Of a stretch of 64,000 bases of DNA, positions 58,101 to 64,000 are shown piece after piece. The notes beneath the pieces are model-generated. The model saw only the letters and a program-made list of their open reading frames with translations, ran no database searches and was not told where the DNA came from. Both the position numbers and the translations under genes were made by a program. The stretch comes from Myxococcales bacterium (GTDB taxonomy: Bacteria; Myxococcota_C; UBA6777), in contig JACKEL010000008.1 of NCBI GenBank assembly GCA_020632975.1, positions 248,001 through 312,000 on the forward strand. Reading direction: 5' to 3'. The number at the start of each line of letters is the position of its first letter. The first letter of the stretch is position 1.

Positions 58101-58258
58101 CAGATGGCGTACTTTCGCTTGGTGGACGCAACTCTTTCACGGACCATCTCAAGACCAAAAACTTCTTTGGGTTCTCCACCGCCGCAGCCCCACAAGCTCC
58201 CGCCGCACAAAGCACCCGACGAAGAGGATCCAGTGCAGGAAAGATCAGAAGAAAGTAA
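52145..58258 (+). CDS. Giant SpvB / FG-GAP / YD-repeat (RHS, TcB-like) secreted protein
   Basis: 2037 residues. Signal peptide (FLIFLFFFSIHFSVHA), then an SpvB-like domain (about 30-310). At least five FG-GAP/VCBS calcium-binding repeats follow (e.g. FIDMNGDGLPDVVN, LMDFNGDGYTDLVD; about 340-630). A TcdB-middle-like region and many YD repeats lie at about 860-1650. The RHS core is RYYHNDHLHSVRAITDEKGQ and LRFHSRSLDPKTGRWLRPDP (about 1690-1780). The C-terminal 245 residues differ: about five Ala/Gly-rich hydrophobic helices, then a basic Ser/Arg tail. YD shells encapsulate C-terminal toxins; here the tip looks membrane-active. No RVRY-type aspartyl protease site was checked for. Confidence 0.9.
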   Translation: MRSTQRFLIFLFFFSIHFSVHAQSSSGVAPNVLVLPTGPGSISGMGENVQANLNMGLMSYPVKIIVPKGRGTATPTISVVYSSSAGAGMMGIGWNLNAGGSVERLTVRGLPTYTNADQFYAGGELVKIPNSTVYRARMESGFVRYQWIQQDANDQKGYWLAEYPDGSKGYYGADSKGQIVSTSQVVGLKGTFRWELVTFVDRNGNRVEYTYTKDASQTYLDQISWVFDAQNTPLYQVNFSYESRPDPISDGKPGFDMQTKQRLKELVINSDGKRFRSYKFTFEDATGLSRLIKVERFGRDGTSRYPIAFNMKYSDATFSPQNSRLVQMPTALGINFGNGDADFIDMNGDGLPDVVNTAPAAHRFFINQLTLTPDLKQDKHDFPAALAKDNPNPINAKTSTPSVQLMDFNGDGYTDLVDAVGKKIYINLGNSKWEDASQSLVSFPVTQGDPNIRFFDYNGDKKIDIIRSDGTGTSYWINDGKGSWTAVTGDTNIGRSFSTDRLRLIDINGDGLMDVVHITSSSLRYRKYLGYGKWSDWIDMTVPGIDQYPLSTQAQFSDINGDGLADMVAFLGTSIVYFVNKNGMAFEAGTQLQKFEGIDLPDSTQSSIRIADMNGNGSRDIVWIDSSGKVTYLELFNKRPNLMTEISNEIGQRINIEYGSSVYFYLRDQVCDKAKDAACSGPWLNKMPMPFTLVTKIATWSSRSDKPTDQAQPAAEERPQIQTVYYHNGFYDGNEKKFRGFRHVETLFDGDASVGARKEEIKYDVGDTDSYFHGLLLEQTISDNQGKIFQQIRKNWKECDVALGTVDGKTLTPPVRFICPSTQEFTEIEGENDPNKWRIRFNEYVHDGFGNIVQMNALGEKAKQGDEQYTASEFITPQDPNSPTAKWFLRATQRVRHCEAPPQGNNNCAEILYFFDGPAFTGLAAGQIEKGNITRIRMRREIGKDVWLEPHLKEYDTYGNVIRSKDISGNTRTYTWDDRFNRFPVQEEMTVGGQVLKASTRWDYQYNQVVESTDNNGQITSYRYDVFGRLTAVLKPGDATDKPSSRYRYEVKAPISQVIHESMSAPNGNYDRQVVQCVDGQGRLLANASLIGPGQYQIFSHTEYNRLNGAAILWNSYVHSQPCAFTAPPGTPQTEQFFDGLNRLLKKVHPDGSFERNVYQPFIRLEYDEEDNDPNSPHFDTPKTQIMDGQARLIEEIVLPKKGEPQSTKFRYTTLNVYNRPMVLEVTYPNGSKKTNTFDLIGSLQKITDPDRSEITFTRGDRYQLSQQTDARGKQQLFTYDEIGRLKTVQNKDEPQSLVTYTYDTPQAELPTATNVLGRLAKVEYQTGAYLFSYNVRGEIEQQRQILHGVNFDSMYAYTLDGMLLKQITPDGKEFTIQRDASGQILGMSGIINKIVYGSNGALASWEAANGIVTKYTYNDRLWPTQIDVKNGEILQINYTYDRYGNIKDLKQVHGTQNFQHTYQYDDLYRLTQASLLGGQETLSYQFDILGNFTAKSSSLADKSPAHVGNYTFDPKQIHAATTAGTLKLSYDVAGNALQRGDLSMTWDAQGRRLETQRNNQTVMRSWYGSGDAQVIKEANGLHTFYVSDNIEIREGVPAMYIKLADARIASVTMPKLKSVFFDDLAPSTEQSNTMTPQPDGQISAGDAWLYHGARQKILTVPTKTRPVDLDLTRDMLQASVDRLLDGDTPQTRYYHNDHLHSVRAITDEKGQVVGRSHYYPYGQVREQSGELPAYSYMGAELEKETGFLRFHSRSLDPKTGRWLRPDPAFEQIGANNDEWNSYGMVQSNPIRMREVGGTMSNDGIVHFSNDSHVQDGLNIGLPAAIFVLGSAAYLTYSFKVAKRDYGGPKEQKRMGGLSKIGMVASNVSFGLSLAALGMQQYRSNETAVNALNYAALGLATVAEGLNVYRAFRKHDVAKKGGARIIGPATATASAVSGVGQIVGIALIGFSQPNEVQVAVGLAASAASTLASSFLMTRLQDAKKRADGVLSLGGRNSFTDHLKTKNFFGFSTAAAPQAPAAQSTRRRGSSAGKIRRK

Positions 58259-58325
58259 TCACCCAAAGCAACGCAAAACACTCGTTTCTTTGCACAAGAG
58301 ATACGCCCCGAAAGGAATGGATAGA

Positions 58326-58787
58326 ATGCCACAACGATCCCTTCGCCAAATCGCCCTTCTCTTCTTTGGGATGCTCGCCTTTTCGTGGGCGCAGTGGGGT
58401 TGCCCCAACAACACAACTCCTACGGATGGAGGCACACAGTCTGACCAACCTCCGCAACTCACGTCCTGTTCGGCAGGATCAGCGTGTCTGCGCGTTGCCA
58501 CCCCTGGCGTCCGAAGCTGCGACATCCTTCTGACGCATGGGACAGCCAACTTTACGGCTCCGCAAGTGACCTTTGATGCCGCAATTCTCGGACAGTTCAA
58601 GTTCAAAGACAAACGCATCGCCCTCTCTTGGATCATGCAAGCTGACGCAGACCCCGATCCCAGCAAGTTTGTGAGCACCCTCCAAATCACAGGTGCCACC
58701 AAAGATCTCACCCTCACCACGGCTATCTGCTACGACCGCAAAGGCGCCAAGATCGACAAACCTGACGTCACACTCCAAACCCCCTAA
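58326..58787 (+). CDS. Small lipoprotein-like secreted protein downstream of the RHS gene
   Basis: 153 residues from ATG 58326 (AAAGGA nine bases upstream; ATG 58317 is too close). The hydrophobic leader LRQIALLFFGMLAFSWAQWG ends at a Cys followed by Pro/Asn/Thr, so a lipoprotein is possible although the lipobox is not canonical. The mature region has four more Cys and a beta-rich look. Its position 67 bases after the RHS toxin-like gene would suit an immunity or accessory protein, but nothing in its sequence proves this. Confidence 0.58.
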   Translation: MPQRSLRQIALLFFGMLAFSWAQWGCPNNTTPTDGGTQSDQPPQLTSCSAGSACLRVATPGVRSCDILLTHGTANFTAPQVTFDAAILGQFKFKDKRIALSWIMQADADPDPSKFVSTLQITGATKDLTLTTAICYDRKGAKIDKPDVTLQTP

Positions 58788-59053
58788 TCAACGGCCTCTT
58801 CGCCCTCTACTTCTCTCCTTGCCTCCCTCCGCTTTTTCCAGCATCCTAGACCTTCCCGTGCAAAATCCCTCTAGGATCGTGGAGAATCGCTCATCTCTCT
58901 TTCCATACCTAGAAGCAAAAAGATGGAACCATCCATTTTCACTAGTGATTTCCTCACAACACCATCTAGGAACTTTCTTTGCAAAAGGTCAAAGCAAACA
59001 ACAGACACCTTCGACAACTGACACCAACCACCTCAAAAGCTTCGGAGTTTTTC

Positions 59054-59902
59054 ATGCGCCAAAGATATCTCCTCCAACTTTCCGTATGGATGGGCTTGTT
59101 CGTGCTTTCTCCATCGACAAGCTACGCCAAAAAATGCTGGAAGATCTGCGTATCTACCAAGATCAAGTTCGAGCGAAAGTGCAAAAAGATCCTTGGCAAA
59201 AAGGTGTGTGTCAAAGTCCCTAGCGCGAAATGTAAAAAGCAAAAAGAGCTTTGTCTCCCCATCAAAAACAAGGTCAAAGGCAGCCCACCCCACGACAACA
59301 ACGCCGAAAAGAAGTGGCTCAAGAAACTCCCCAGACTCACAGCCCAAGATCTCCAAGCGGGTGACATCTTGCTGAAAAAGTCTTTCAAAGACAGCAAGGT
59401 GCGCATCATGCAAACAGCCTATCCTGCGTTCTTTACGAGCGGTTCCAACTGCACAAGCCACGCGATCCTTTATCTAGGCAACGGCATGGTCGCTGAAGCC
59501 TCGGGAGAAGCAGGAAAAACACGCATCGTCCCCCTCCATACGGACATGGATGTTGTCGTTTGGCGCCCCAAAGATCGCCAACATGCCGCAAGTGCAGTGA
59601 GTGTCGCTCGATGGATCGTCGGGAAAAAAGTAAAGTACTCGCGAGAGCACTGCCTTGGCTCCCCTTTCCACATGGTCAACTGGGGTCCGCTGTCCAAAAA
59701 ACGCCATGAACAGATCACCAAGCGACAACTCCCGCACAAAGAGATGATGTGCTCTGAGATGGTGATCTTTTCTTTCCAAGGACGCGCACAAAAGCCGCTG
59801 ATCAAACTGGATGCGAAGTTTACTCCGCCCGTCGTGCTGGAGGATTATCTCTACCGCCACCAAAAAGACTTCCAGTTCCTTGGTTTCCTCCCCCGCAAAT
59901 AA
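59054..59902 (+). CDS. Secreted permuted NlpC/P60-like (YiiX/YaeF-type) protein
   Basis: 282 residues from ATG 59054 (GGAG seven bases upstream). The signal peptide is LLQLSVWMGLFVLSPSTSYA. A Lys/Cys-rich stretch follows (KKCWKICVSTKIKFERKCKK), then the domain (about 105-275). The His motif is SHAILYLGNGMVAEAS and the Cys motif is MMCSEMVIFSF, in the order His-then-Cys of circularly permuted NlpC/P60 (LRAT/YiiX-like) papain-fold enzymes. AGDILLKKS is the usual opening. A peptidase, amidase or acyltransferase role is possible; the substrate is unknown. Confidence 0.78.
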   Translation: MRQRYLLQLSVWMGLFVLSPSTSYAKKCWKICVSTKIKFERKCKKILGKKVCVKVPSAKCKKQKELCLPIKNKVKGSPPHDNNAEKKWLKKLPRLTAQDLQAGDILLKKSFKDSKVRIMQTAYPAFFTSGSNCTSHAILYLGNGMVAEASGEAGKTRIVPLHTDMDVVVWRPKDRQHAASAVSVARWIVGKKVKYSREHCLGSPFHMVNWGPLSKKRHEQITKRQLPHKEMMCSEMVIFSFQGRAQKPLIKLDAKFTPPVVLEDYLYRHQKDFQFLGFLPRK

Positions 59903-59968
59903 TCCTCGAAACGAAAAAAACCCCTCCTTTGTCCCTTATTTTATGCCCCTTTTTTCGCACCCAGCGTT

Positions 59969-60394
59969 CTATACTTTCCCTTTGATTCCCACGTACTTCC
60001 ATCGCCCTTCATGTTTGCGAAAAACACTGTGTTCATCCAACAAAACAGGTTTTCCTGCTTGGCGCAGATGTGCATGAAAGTGCACAAATCCTTGTTCTCC
60101 CTCTTCTGAATCCTCCAAGACTTCGAGCTTTTCAAAGACCGTACTTCTTCCAAAGTCCTCGATACTTTCGCGCCAAGCTACAAGATCCTTTTCCCACATA
60201 GGCCCGTCAGGATGGGTTGTTTCGATGATGTAATCCGCCAGCCCTGCGGCGTACGCAGCATAGCGAGAACGCATCAACAACACAGGCGAAGGAGGAAGCA
60301 TACCTTTGTGCACATGATGGTAATTTGCACAGCACTTTTTGTATTTTTTTCCACTACCACAAGGACACGGATCATTCGGAAGAATCGAGGCCAT
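59969..60394 (-). CDS. YchJ-family protein with SEC-C zinc motif
   Basis: 141 residues from ATG 60394 (GGAG nine bases upstream; ATG 60403 overlaps that site). An N-terminal SEC-C motif (DPCPCGSGKKYKKCC) binds zinc. The following YchJ domain has the expected LMRSRYAAYAAGLADYIIETTHP and WRES..DFGRS segments. Widely conserved small protein with no agreed function. Convergent with the NlpC/P60-like gene. Confidence 0.92.
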   Translation of the reverse strand: MASILPNDPCPCGSGKKYKKCCANYHHVHKGMLPPSPVLLMRSRYAAYAAGLADYIIETTHPDGPMWEKDLVAWRESIEDFGRSTVFEKLEVLEDSEEGEQGFVHFHAHLRQAGKPVLLDEHSVFRKHEGRWKYVGIKGKV

Positions 60395-60509
60395 CAGAGA
60401 CATCTCCTACCAGAAAAGAATTCAATGCACCGCATACCTGATCACCAGCGACCCTCGACAGGCCCTGAAGGAAACAGGCATTTTTCTCTCTTGTGTAGGA
60501 AGATGGCTT

Positions 60510-63500
60510 TTAACGCAAGATCCGACGGATACAGTGATTGATGCGATCGCCCACATACAGATTTCCTTGCGCATCGATGGCGATGCCAAAAGGATCGCTA
60601 AACTGGGCTTGTCCAAGTGCCCCATCTTGGAATCCTGCAACCCCCGTCCCTGCAAGCGTTGAGACTTTTCCTGTGGTATCGATTTGACGGATACGCTCGT
60701 TGTTTTGATCCACCACGAAGAGATTGCCTTGTGCATCCAAGACCAACGACGCAGGTCGATCAAACTCTGCTTGCAGTCCAGGGCCATCGCTGTATCCGCT
60801 GCTTCCCGTCCCTGCAATCGTGGAGAGAACCCCTTGGGTATCGATCTTTCGGATGCGATGGTTTCCTCGATCTGCGATATACAAGTTTCCTTGGGCATCA
60901 AAAGCCATACCATGAGGCGAATCAAAACGCGCTGTCGCGATCGGCCCATCTTGGAAACCTCGATCACCAGATCCTGCATACGTCGTGACTTTCCCCGTTG
61001 CATCGATCTTTCGGATCACATGATTCCCACTATCCGCGATGTATAGGTTGTCTTGCGCATCAATCGCGATGCCATAAGGCTCGTTAAACTGGGCTGTTGT
61101 CCCCATCCCATCGACAAGCCCAGCGGTATCTTGCCCCGCAAAAGTCGTAACATTCCCCGAGGCATCGATCTTTCGGATACGATGATTGTCGCGATCCGTC
61201 ACAAAAAGCTCACCTTTGCTATTGGCCACGATTCCATACGGACTATCAAATAGCGCTTGGTTCCCAGGACCATCCAAAAAGCCCGCAGAACCGAACCCTG
61301 CGATGGTCGAGACCTCACCCGCAGGGGTGATCTTGCGGATGGCGTGGTTGTCTTCGTCTGTAACGTAGAGATCGCCTGTTTTGCTAAAGAACAAGCCAGA
61401 AGGCGAGTTAAAGAGGGCTTCGTTGATGGGACCATTTGCAAAGCCTTTGTTTGGACCGCCAGACAAAGTGCTCAATTGGAGCGCTGTATCAACTTTTCGG
61501 ATACGGTTGTTATCAAGGTCCGCGATCAACAAGTCGCCATTGGACAAAAAGACGAGATCTACGGGCACATTGAATGTCCCTGTCTTGGCATCGCCATCTT
61601 GCGCCCCCGCGCTACCACTGCCAGCATACGTCGTAACATCTCCATTGGTGTCGATCTTGCGGATCTGATGGCTTCCTTCGTCCGCCACGTAAAGATTCCC
61701 TTTGGCGTCCAAAGCGATCCCACGGGGCCGATCGAACTGTGCCATCAAAGCAGGGCCATCTTTCGAACCTTGCGTGCCATCTCCTGCCAAGGTGCTAACT
61801 TCCCCAGCAGCGGTGATCTTACGAACGACAGCATTCCCATAATCGGCCACGTAGACATTCCCTTGATCATCCACCGCGATACCATGAGGCTTCGCAAAAC
61901 GAGCTTGGGCCCCAACGCCGTTGACGAGTCCGCTCTTTCCTGTCCCCGCAACCGTCGTGACATTGCCCGATGTATCGATCTTTCGGATGCGGTGGTTTTC
62001 GCGATCTGCGACATACAGACTTCCATCTTTTCCAAAAGCGATGCCATAAGGCGTATCAAACTGCGCTTGGTTTGCGGGTCCATCAGCAAAACCAGACTTC
62101 CCAGTCCCCGCAAAGTCCACGACGCGCCCCATCCCATCGATCATTCGGATGAGATGATTTCCGCGCTCTGCAAAAAAGATGCGCCCTTGCCCATCTACCG
62201 CGATCCCTGAAGGGCTGTCCAAGTCCGCTTTGGAAGCTGGGCCATTCGCGTAACCTTCTTTCCCAGTTCCAGCGATGGTCGTGACATTGCCCTTGGTATC
62301 GAGCTTACGGATGCGATGATTCTCACGATCTGCGATATACACGTTCCCTTGGGCGTCGACAGCGATCGCACAGGGGCCAAGGTAGCGTGCAAAACTGGCC
62401 TCTCCATCACGCCACGGGGGTTGGCCTGCCAAAGTCTCGACCACAGGGCGCTCTTGGCACTGTCCACTGATACAAACTTGGTTTTGGATACAGGCTTGTT
62501 GGCACTGTCCACAGTGCGCTTCATCGCGCAGCAAATCAACGCACGCTCCACCGCAACGACGCTGTCCTATCGGGCAATTCGAGGGCACGCATGTGCTATC
62601 TTTGCAATACTCTGTTGGCGCACAAGCCTTGTCACAGCCCCCACAGTGTTTGTCATTGTTTTTTAGATCGACGCAAAACTCCCCACAGCGCAGGGTTTCA
62701 GCAGGACACTTGTCTGTGCAAAGACCCTCGCTGCAACTTTGGTTGCGAGGGCAAACAAAGTCGCACTGTCCGCAGTGACGAAGATCCGTTTGTGAGTCCA
62801 CACAAGCCCCGCTACATCGCAAACGACCTGAGCCACAAACGCATGTTCCAGCCTCGCAGCGTTCGTCAGGAGCGCATGCTTTACCGCAGCCCCCACAGTG
62901 CAATGAGTCCGTCTGGAAGTTCACACATCCGCCAAAGCAGATCTCGGGTGTTGCGGCAGGACAGCTAGCAACGCATCCTGTCGAAGAACAAAACTGGCCA
63001 TTTTCGCAGACTTTACCGCACGCTCCGCAAGACTGTTGGTTGGTCTTGAGGTCCACACACTTTCCGTTGCAGTCCGTGAGTCCCTGCGAACACTCGCATT
63101 TTCCCTTGACGCAAGCTTGTCCTGACGCACAGGCCTGACCACAAGCCCCGCAGTGTTGGGGGTTATGTTGCTCATCCACACAACCACCCAAACAAACTGT
63201 AGGGGTCGCCTCTGGACAAGCCGCAACACACGTCCCTTTCGAGCAAACCTGACCTTGCGAGCAAGCTTGACCACAGGCCCCACAATGCGCGCCATTGGCC
63301 TGAAGATCGATACACTCTTGCCCACAACGAGACTGTCTTGGCGAGCACGCAAGCTCACACACCCCTTGTTTGCAGAGTTGTCCTTCTGCGCAAGGTTGGC
63401 TGCAAGCGCCGCAGTGTCGGACATCTTCGTTCAGATCGACGCAGTCCGCCCCACACTTGCTTCGAGGGGCATTGCATGAAGCAGCGACCTTACAAGCGCC

Positions 63501-63821
63501 ACCTTCGCAGCTCTGCCCAGCAGCGCAGGCTTTGCCACACCCACCACAGTGAGAGCCATTCTTGGTGATATCCACGCAGTCGAGGCCACAGCGCGTATCG
63601 CCCGTCTTGCAAACACAAGCGCCTGCAAGACACACCTCACTTCCACCCGCGCACTCGCTATCCTTTTGGCAGGGGCCTTTTTCTGCGGGACAAGCGGACA
63701 AAAACAACAGCGCTGTCCACCCCAACAACAAAAAGACCAGCTTACTCATCCGCCAAAAAGACCAGTTTTCCGACGATTTGAGAGGTGAAGACTTGACCAA
63801 GAAACGCTCTTGAAAGCTCAT
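60510..63821 (-). CDS. Lipoprotein with nine Cys-rich modules and twelve NHL repeats
   Basis: 1103 residues. ATG 63821 has GGAG seven bases upstream; ATG 63749 would start closer to the hydrophobic signal (FLLLGWTALLFLSAC, lipobox LSAC). Residues about 75-455 hold nine modules of roughly 34 residues patterned CGxxCVDLxxxxxHCGxCxxxC followed by CxxGxC. From about 470 to the end are twelve copies of a 54-residue NHL repeat (GIAVDAQGNVYIADRENHRI, then RKIDTxGxVTTxAGTG), enough for two six-bladed propellers. A surface-exposed lipoprotein for protein or glycan binding is likely; partners unknown. Confidence 0.9.
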   Translation of the reverse strand: MSFQERFLVKSSPLKSSENWSFWRMSKLVFLLLGWTALLFLSACPAEKGPCQKDSECAGGSEVCLAGACVCKTGDTRCGLDCVDITKNGSHCGGCGKACAAGQSCEGGACKVAASCNAPRSKCGADCVDLNEDVRHCGACSQPCAEGQLCKQGVCELACSPRQSRCGQECIDLQANGAHCGACGQACSQGQVCSKGTCVAACPEATPTVCLGGCVDEQHNPQHCGACGQACASGQACVKGKCECSQGLTDCNGKCVDLKTNQQSCGACGKVCENGQFCSSTGCVASCPAATPEICFGGCVNFQTDSLHCGGCGKACAPDERCEAGTCVCGSGRLRCSGACVDSQTDLRHCGQCDFVCPRNQSCSEGLCTDKCPAETLRCGEFCVDLKNNDKHCGGCDKACAPTEYCKDSTCVPSNCPIGQRRCGGACVDLLRDEAHCGQCQQACIQNQVCISGQCQERPVVETLAGQPPWRDGEASFARYLGPCAIAVDAQGNVYIADRENHRIRKLDTKGNVTTIAGTGKEGYANGPASKADLDSPSGIAVDGQGRIFFAERGNHLIRMIDGMGRVVDFAGTGKSGFADGPANQAQFDTPYGIAFGKDGSLYVADRENHRIRKIDTSGNVTTVAGTGKSGLVNGVGAQARFAKPHGIAVDDQGNVYVADYGNAVVRKITAAGEVSTLAGDGTQGSKDGPALMAQFDRPRGIALDAKGNLYVADEGSHQIRKIDTNGDVTTYAGSGSAGAQDGDAKTGTFNVPVDLVFLSNGDLLIADLDNNRIRKVDTALQLSTLSGGPNKGFANGPINEALFNSPSGLFFSKTGDLYVTDEDNHAIRKITPAGEVSTIAGFGSAGFLDGPGNQALFDSPYGIVANSKGELFVTDRDNHRIRKIDASGNVTTFAGQDTAGLVDGMGTTAQFNEPYGIAIDAQDNLYIADSGNHVIRKIDATGKVTTYAGSGDRGFQDGPIATARFDSPHGMAFDAQGNLYIADRGNHRIRKIDTQGVLSTIAGTGSSGYSDGPGLQAEFDRPASLVLDAQGNLFVVDQNNERIRQIDTTGKVSTLAGTGVAGFQDGALGQAQFSDPFGIAIDAQGNLYVGDRINHCIRRILR

Positions 63822-64000
63822 CGCGTCGCTCCAGAAGTGTGGGTCCCAACCATTGCTACATTTGAAAGAAACATCTTAAAAACGTAGTCGACATCTCACG
63901 ACAAAGACAAGGATGCACAAGCAAAAGAACCACTTTTTCTCACCAAGTCCCTCCATGCATAAATTGCATAAAGGCCCTTTTTCCCAAAGGCAAAGTCGCG
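63822..64000. other. Upstream region of the NHL lipoprotein gene
   Basis: About 180 bases without a gene, expected to hold the promoter of the NHL lipoprotein gene on the minus strand. Nothing specific recognised before the window ends. Confidence 0.35.

Noticed and set aside
58086..58325. N-terminal extension of the small lipoprotein gene into the RHS gene
   Set aside because: The extension overlaps the RHS reading frame and would bury the signal peptide; the ribosome site supports ATG 58326.

Overview
The window looks like chromosomal DNA from a Myxococcota-type (formerly deltaproteobacterial) organism. The pointers are a MYXO-CTERM-like Cys-rich tail on a secreted serine hydrolase, MopE-type Cys/Asp repeats, Cys-rich modules joined to NHL repeats, a giant SpvB/RHS secreted protein, ECF sigma/FecR regulation and an NtrC-type activator. 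Base composition looks moderate (about half G+C by eye), unusual for classic myxobacteria; no species is claimed.

Layout. 1-9255 is housekeeping: a truncated NtrC-family regulator, divergent acetyl-CoA synthetase, a YuaF/YqiJ-like plus two-flotillin operon, a small conserved-looking gene, dapF and a small secreted protein, then a repeat-rich spacer and tRNA-Thr(CGT). 9329-30000 is a defence island beginning at the tRNA: a helix-hairpin-helix small protein, a MITE-like element, then a class 1 DISARM locus (drmD, drmMI, drmA, drmB, drmC). The locus is interrupted between drmMI and drmA by an inverted-repeat-bounded stretch carrying a DUF559 nuclease gene and by an AT-richer 1.35-kaa DUF4011/UPF1-like helicase-nuclease. 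drmMI is split by a -1 frameshift. An IS1-family remnant closes the island. 30366-32709 is a three-gene ABC exporter.

32904-45000 carries envelope genes: a membrane protein, two von Willebrand A proteins (one with a VIT domain), a MYXO-CTERM serine hydrolase, two divergent secreted proteins and a MopE-repeat/C-type-lectin lipoprotein. 44906-51610 is an ECF sigma-factor operon on the minus strand (a Pro/Arg-rich putative outer-membrane protein, sigma factor, FecR-domain anti-sigma) invaded by two IscB elements with their omega-RNAs, both in the operon's direction. Taking out the first element in silico restores an overlapping sigma/anti-sigma gene pair. 52145-58258 is a 2037-residue SpvB/YD-repeat protein, followed by a small lipoprotein-like gene, a permuted NlpC/P60-like secreted protein, a YchJ-family SEC-C protein, and a lipoprotein with nine Cys-rich modules and twelve NHL repeats.

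The strongest second-look items are the paired IscB/omega-RNA insertions in one regulatory operon, and the composite DISARM island with a nested helicase-nuclease and a frameshifted methylase.
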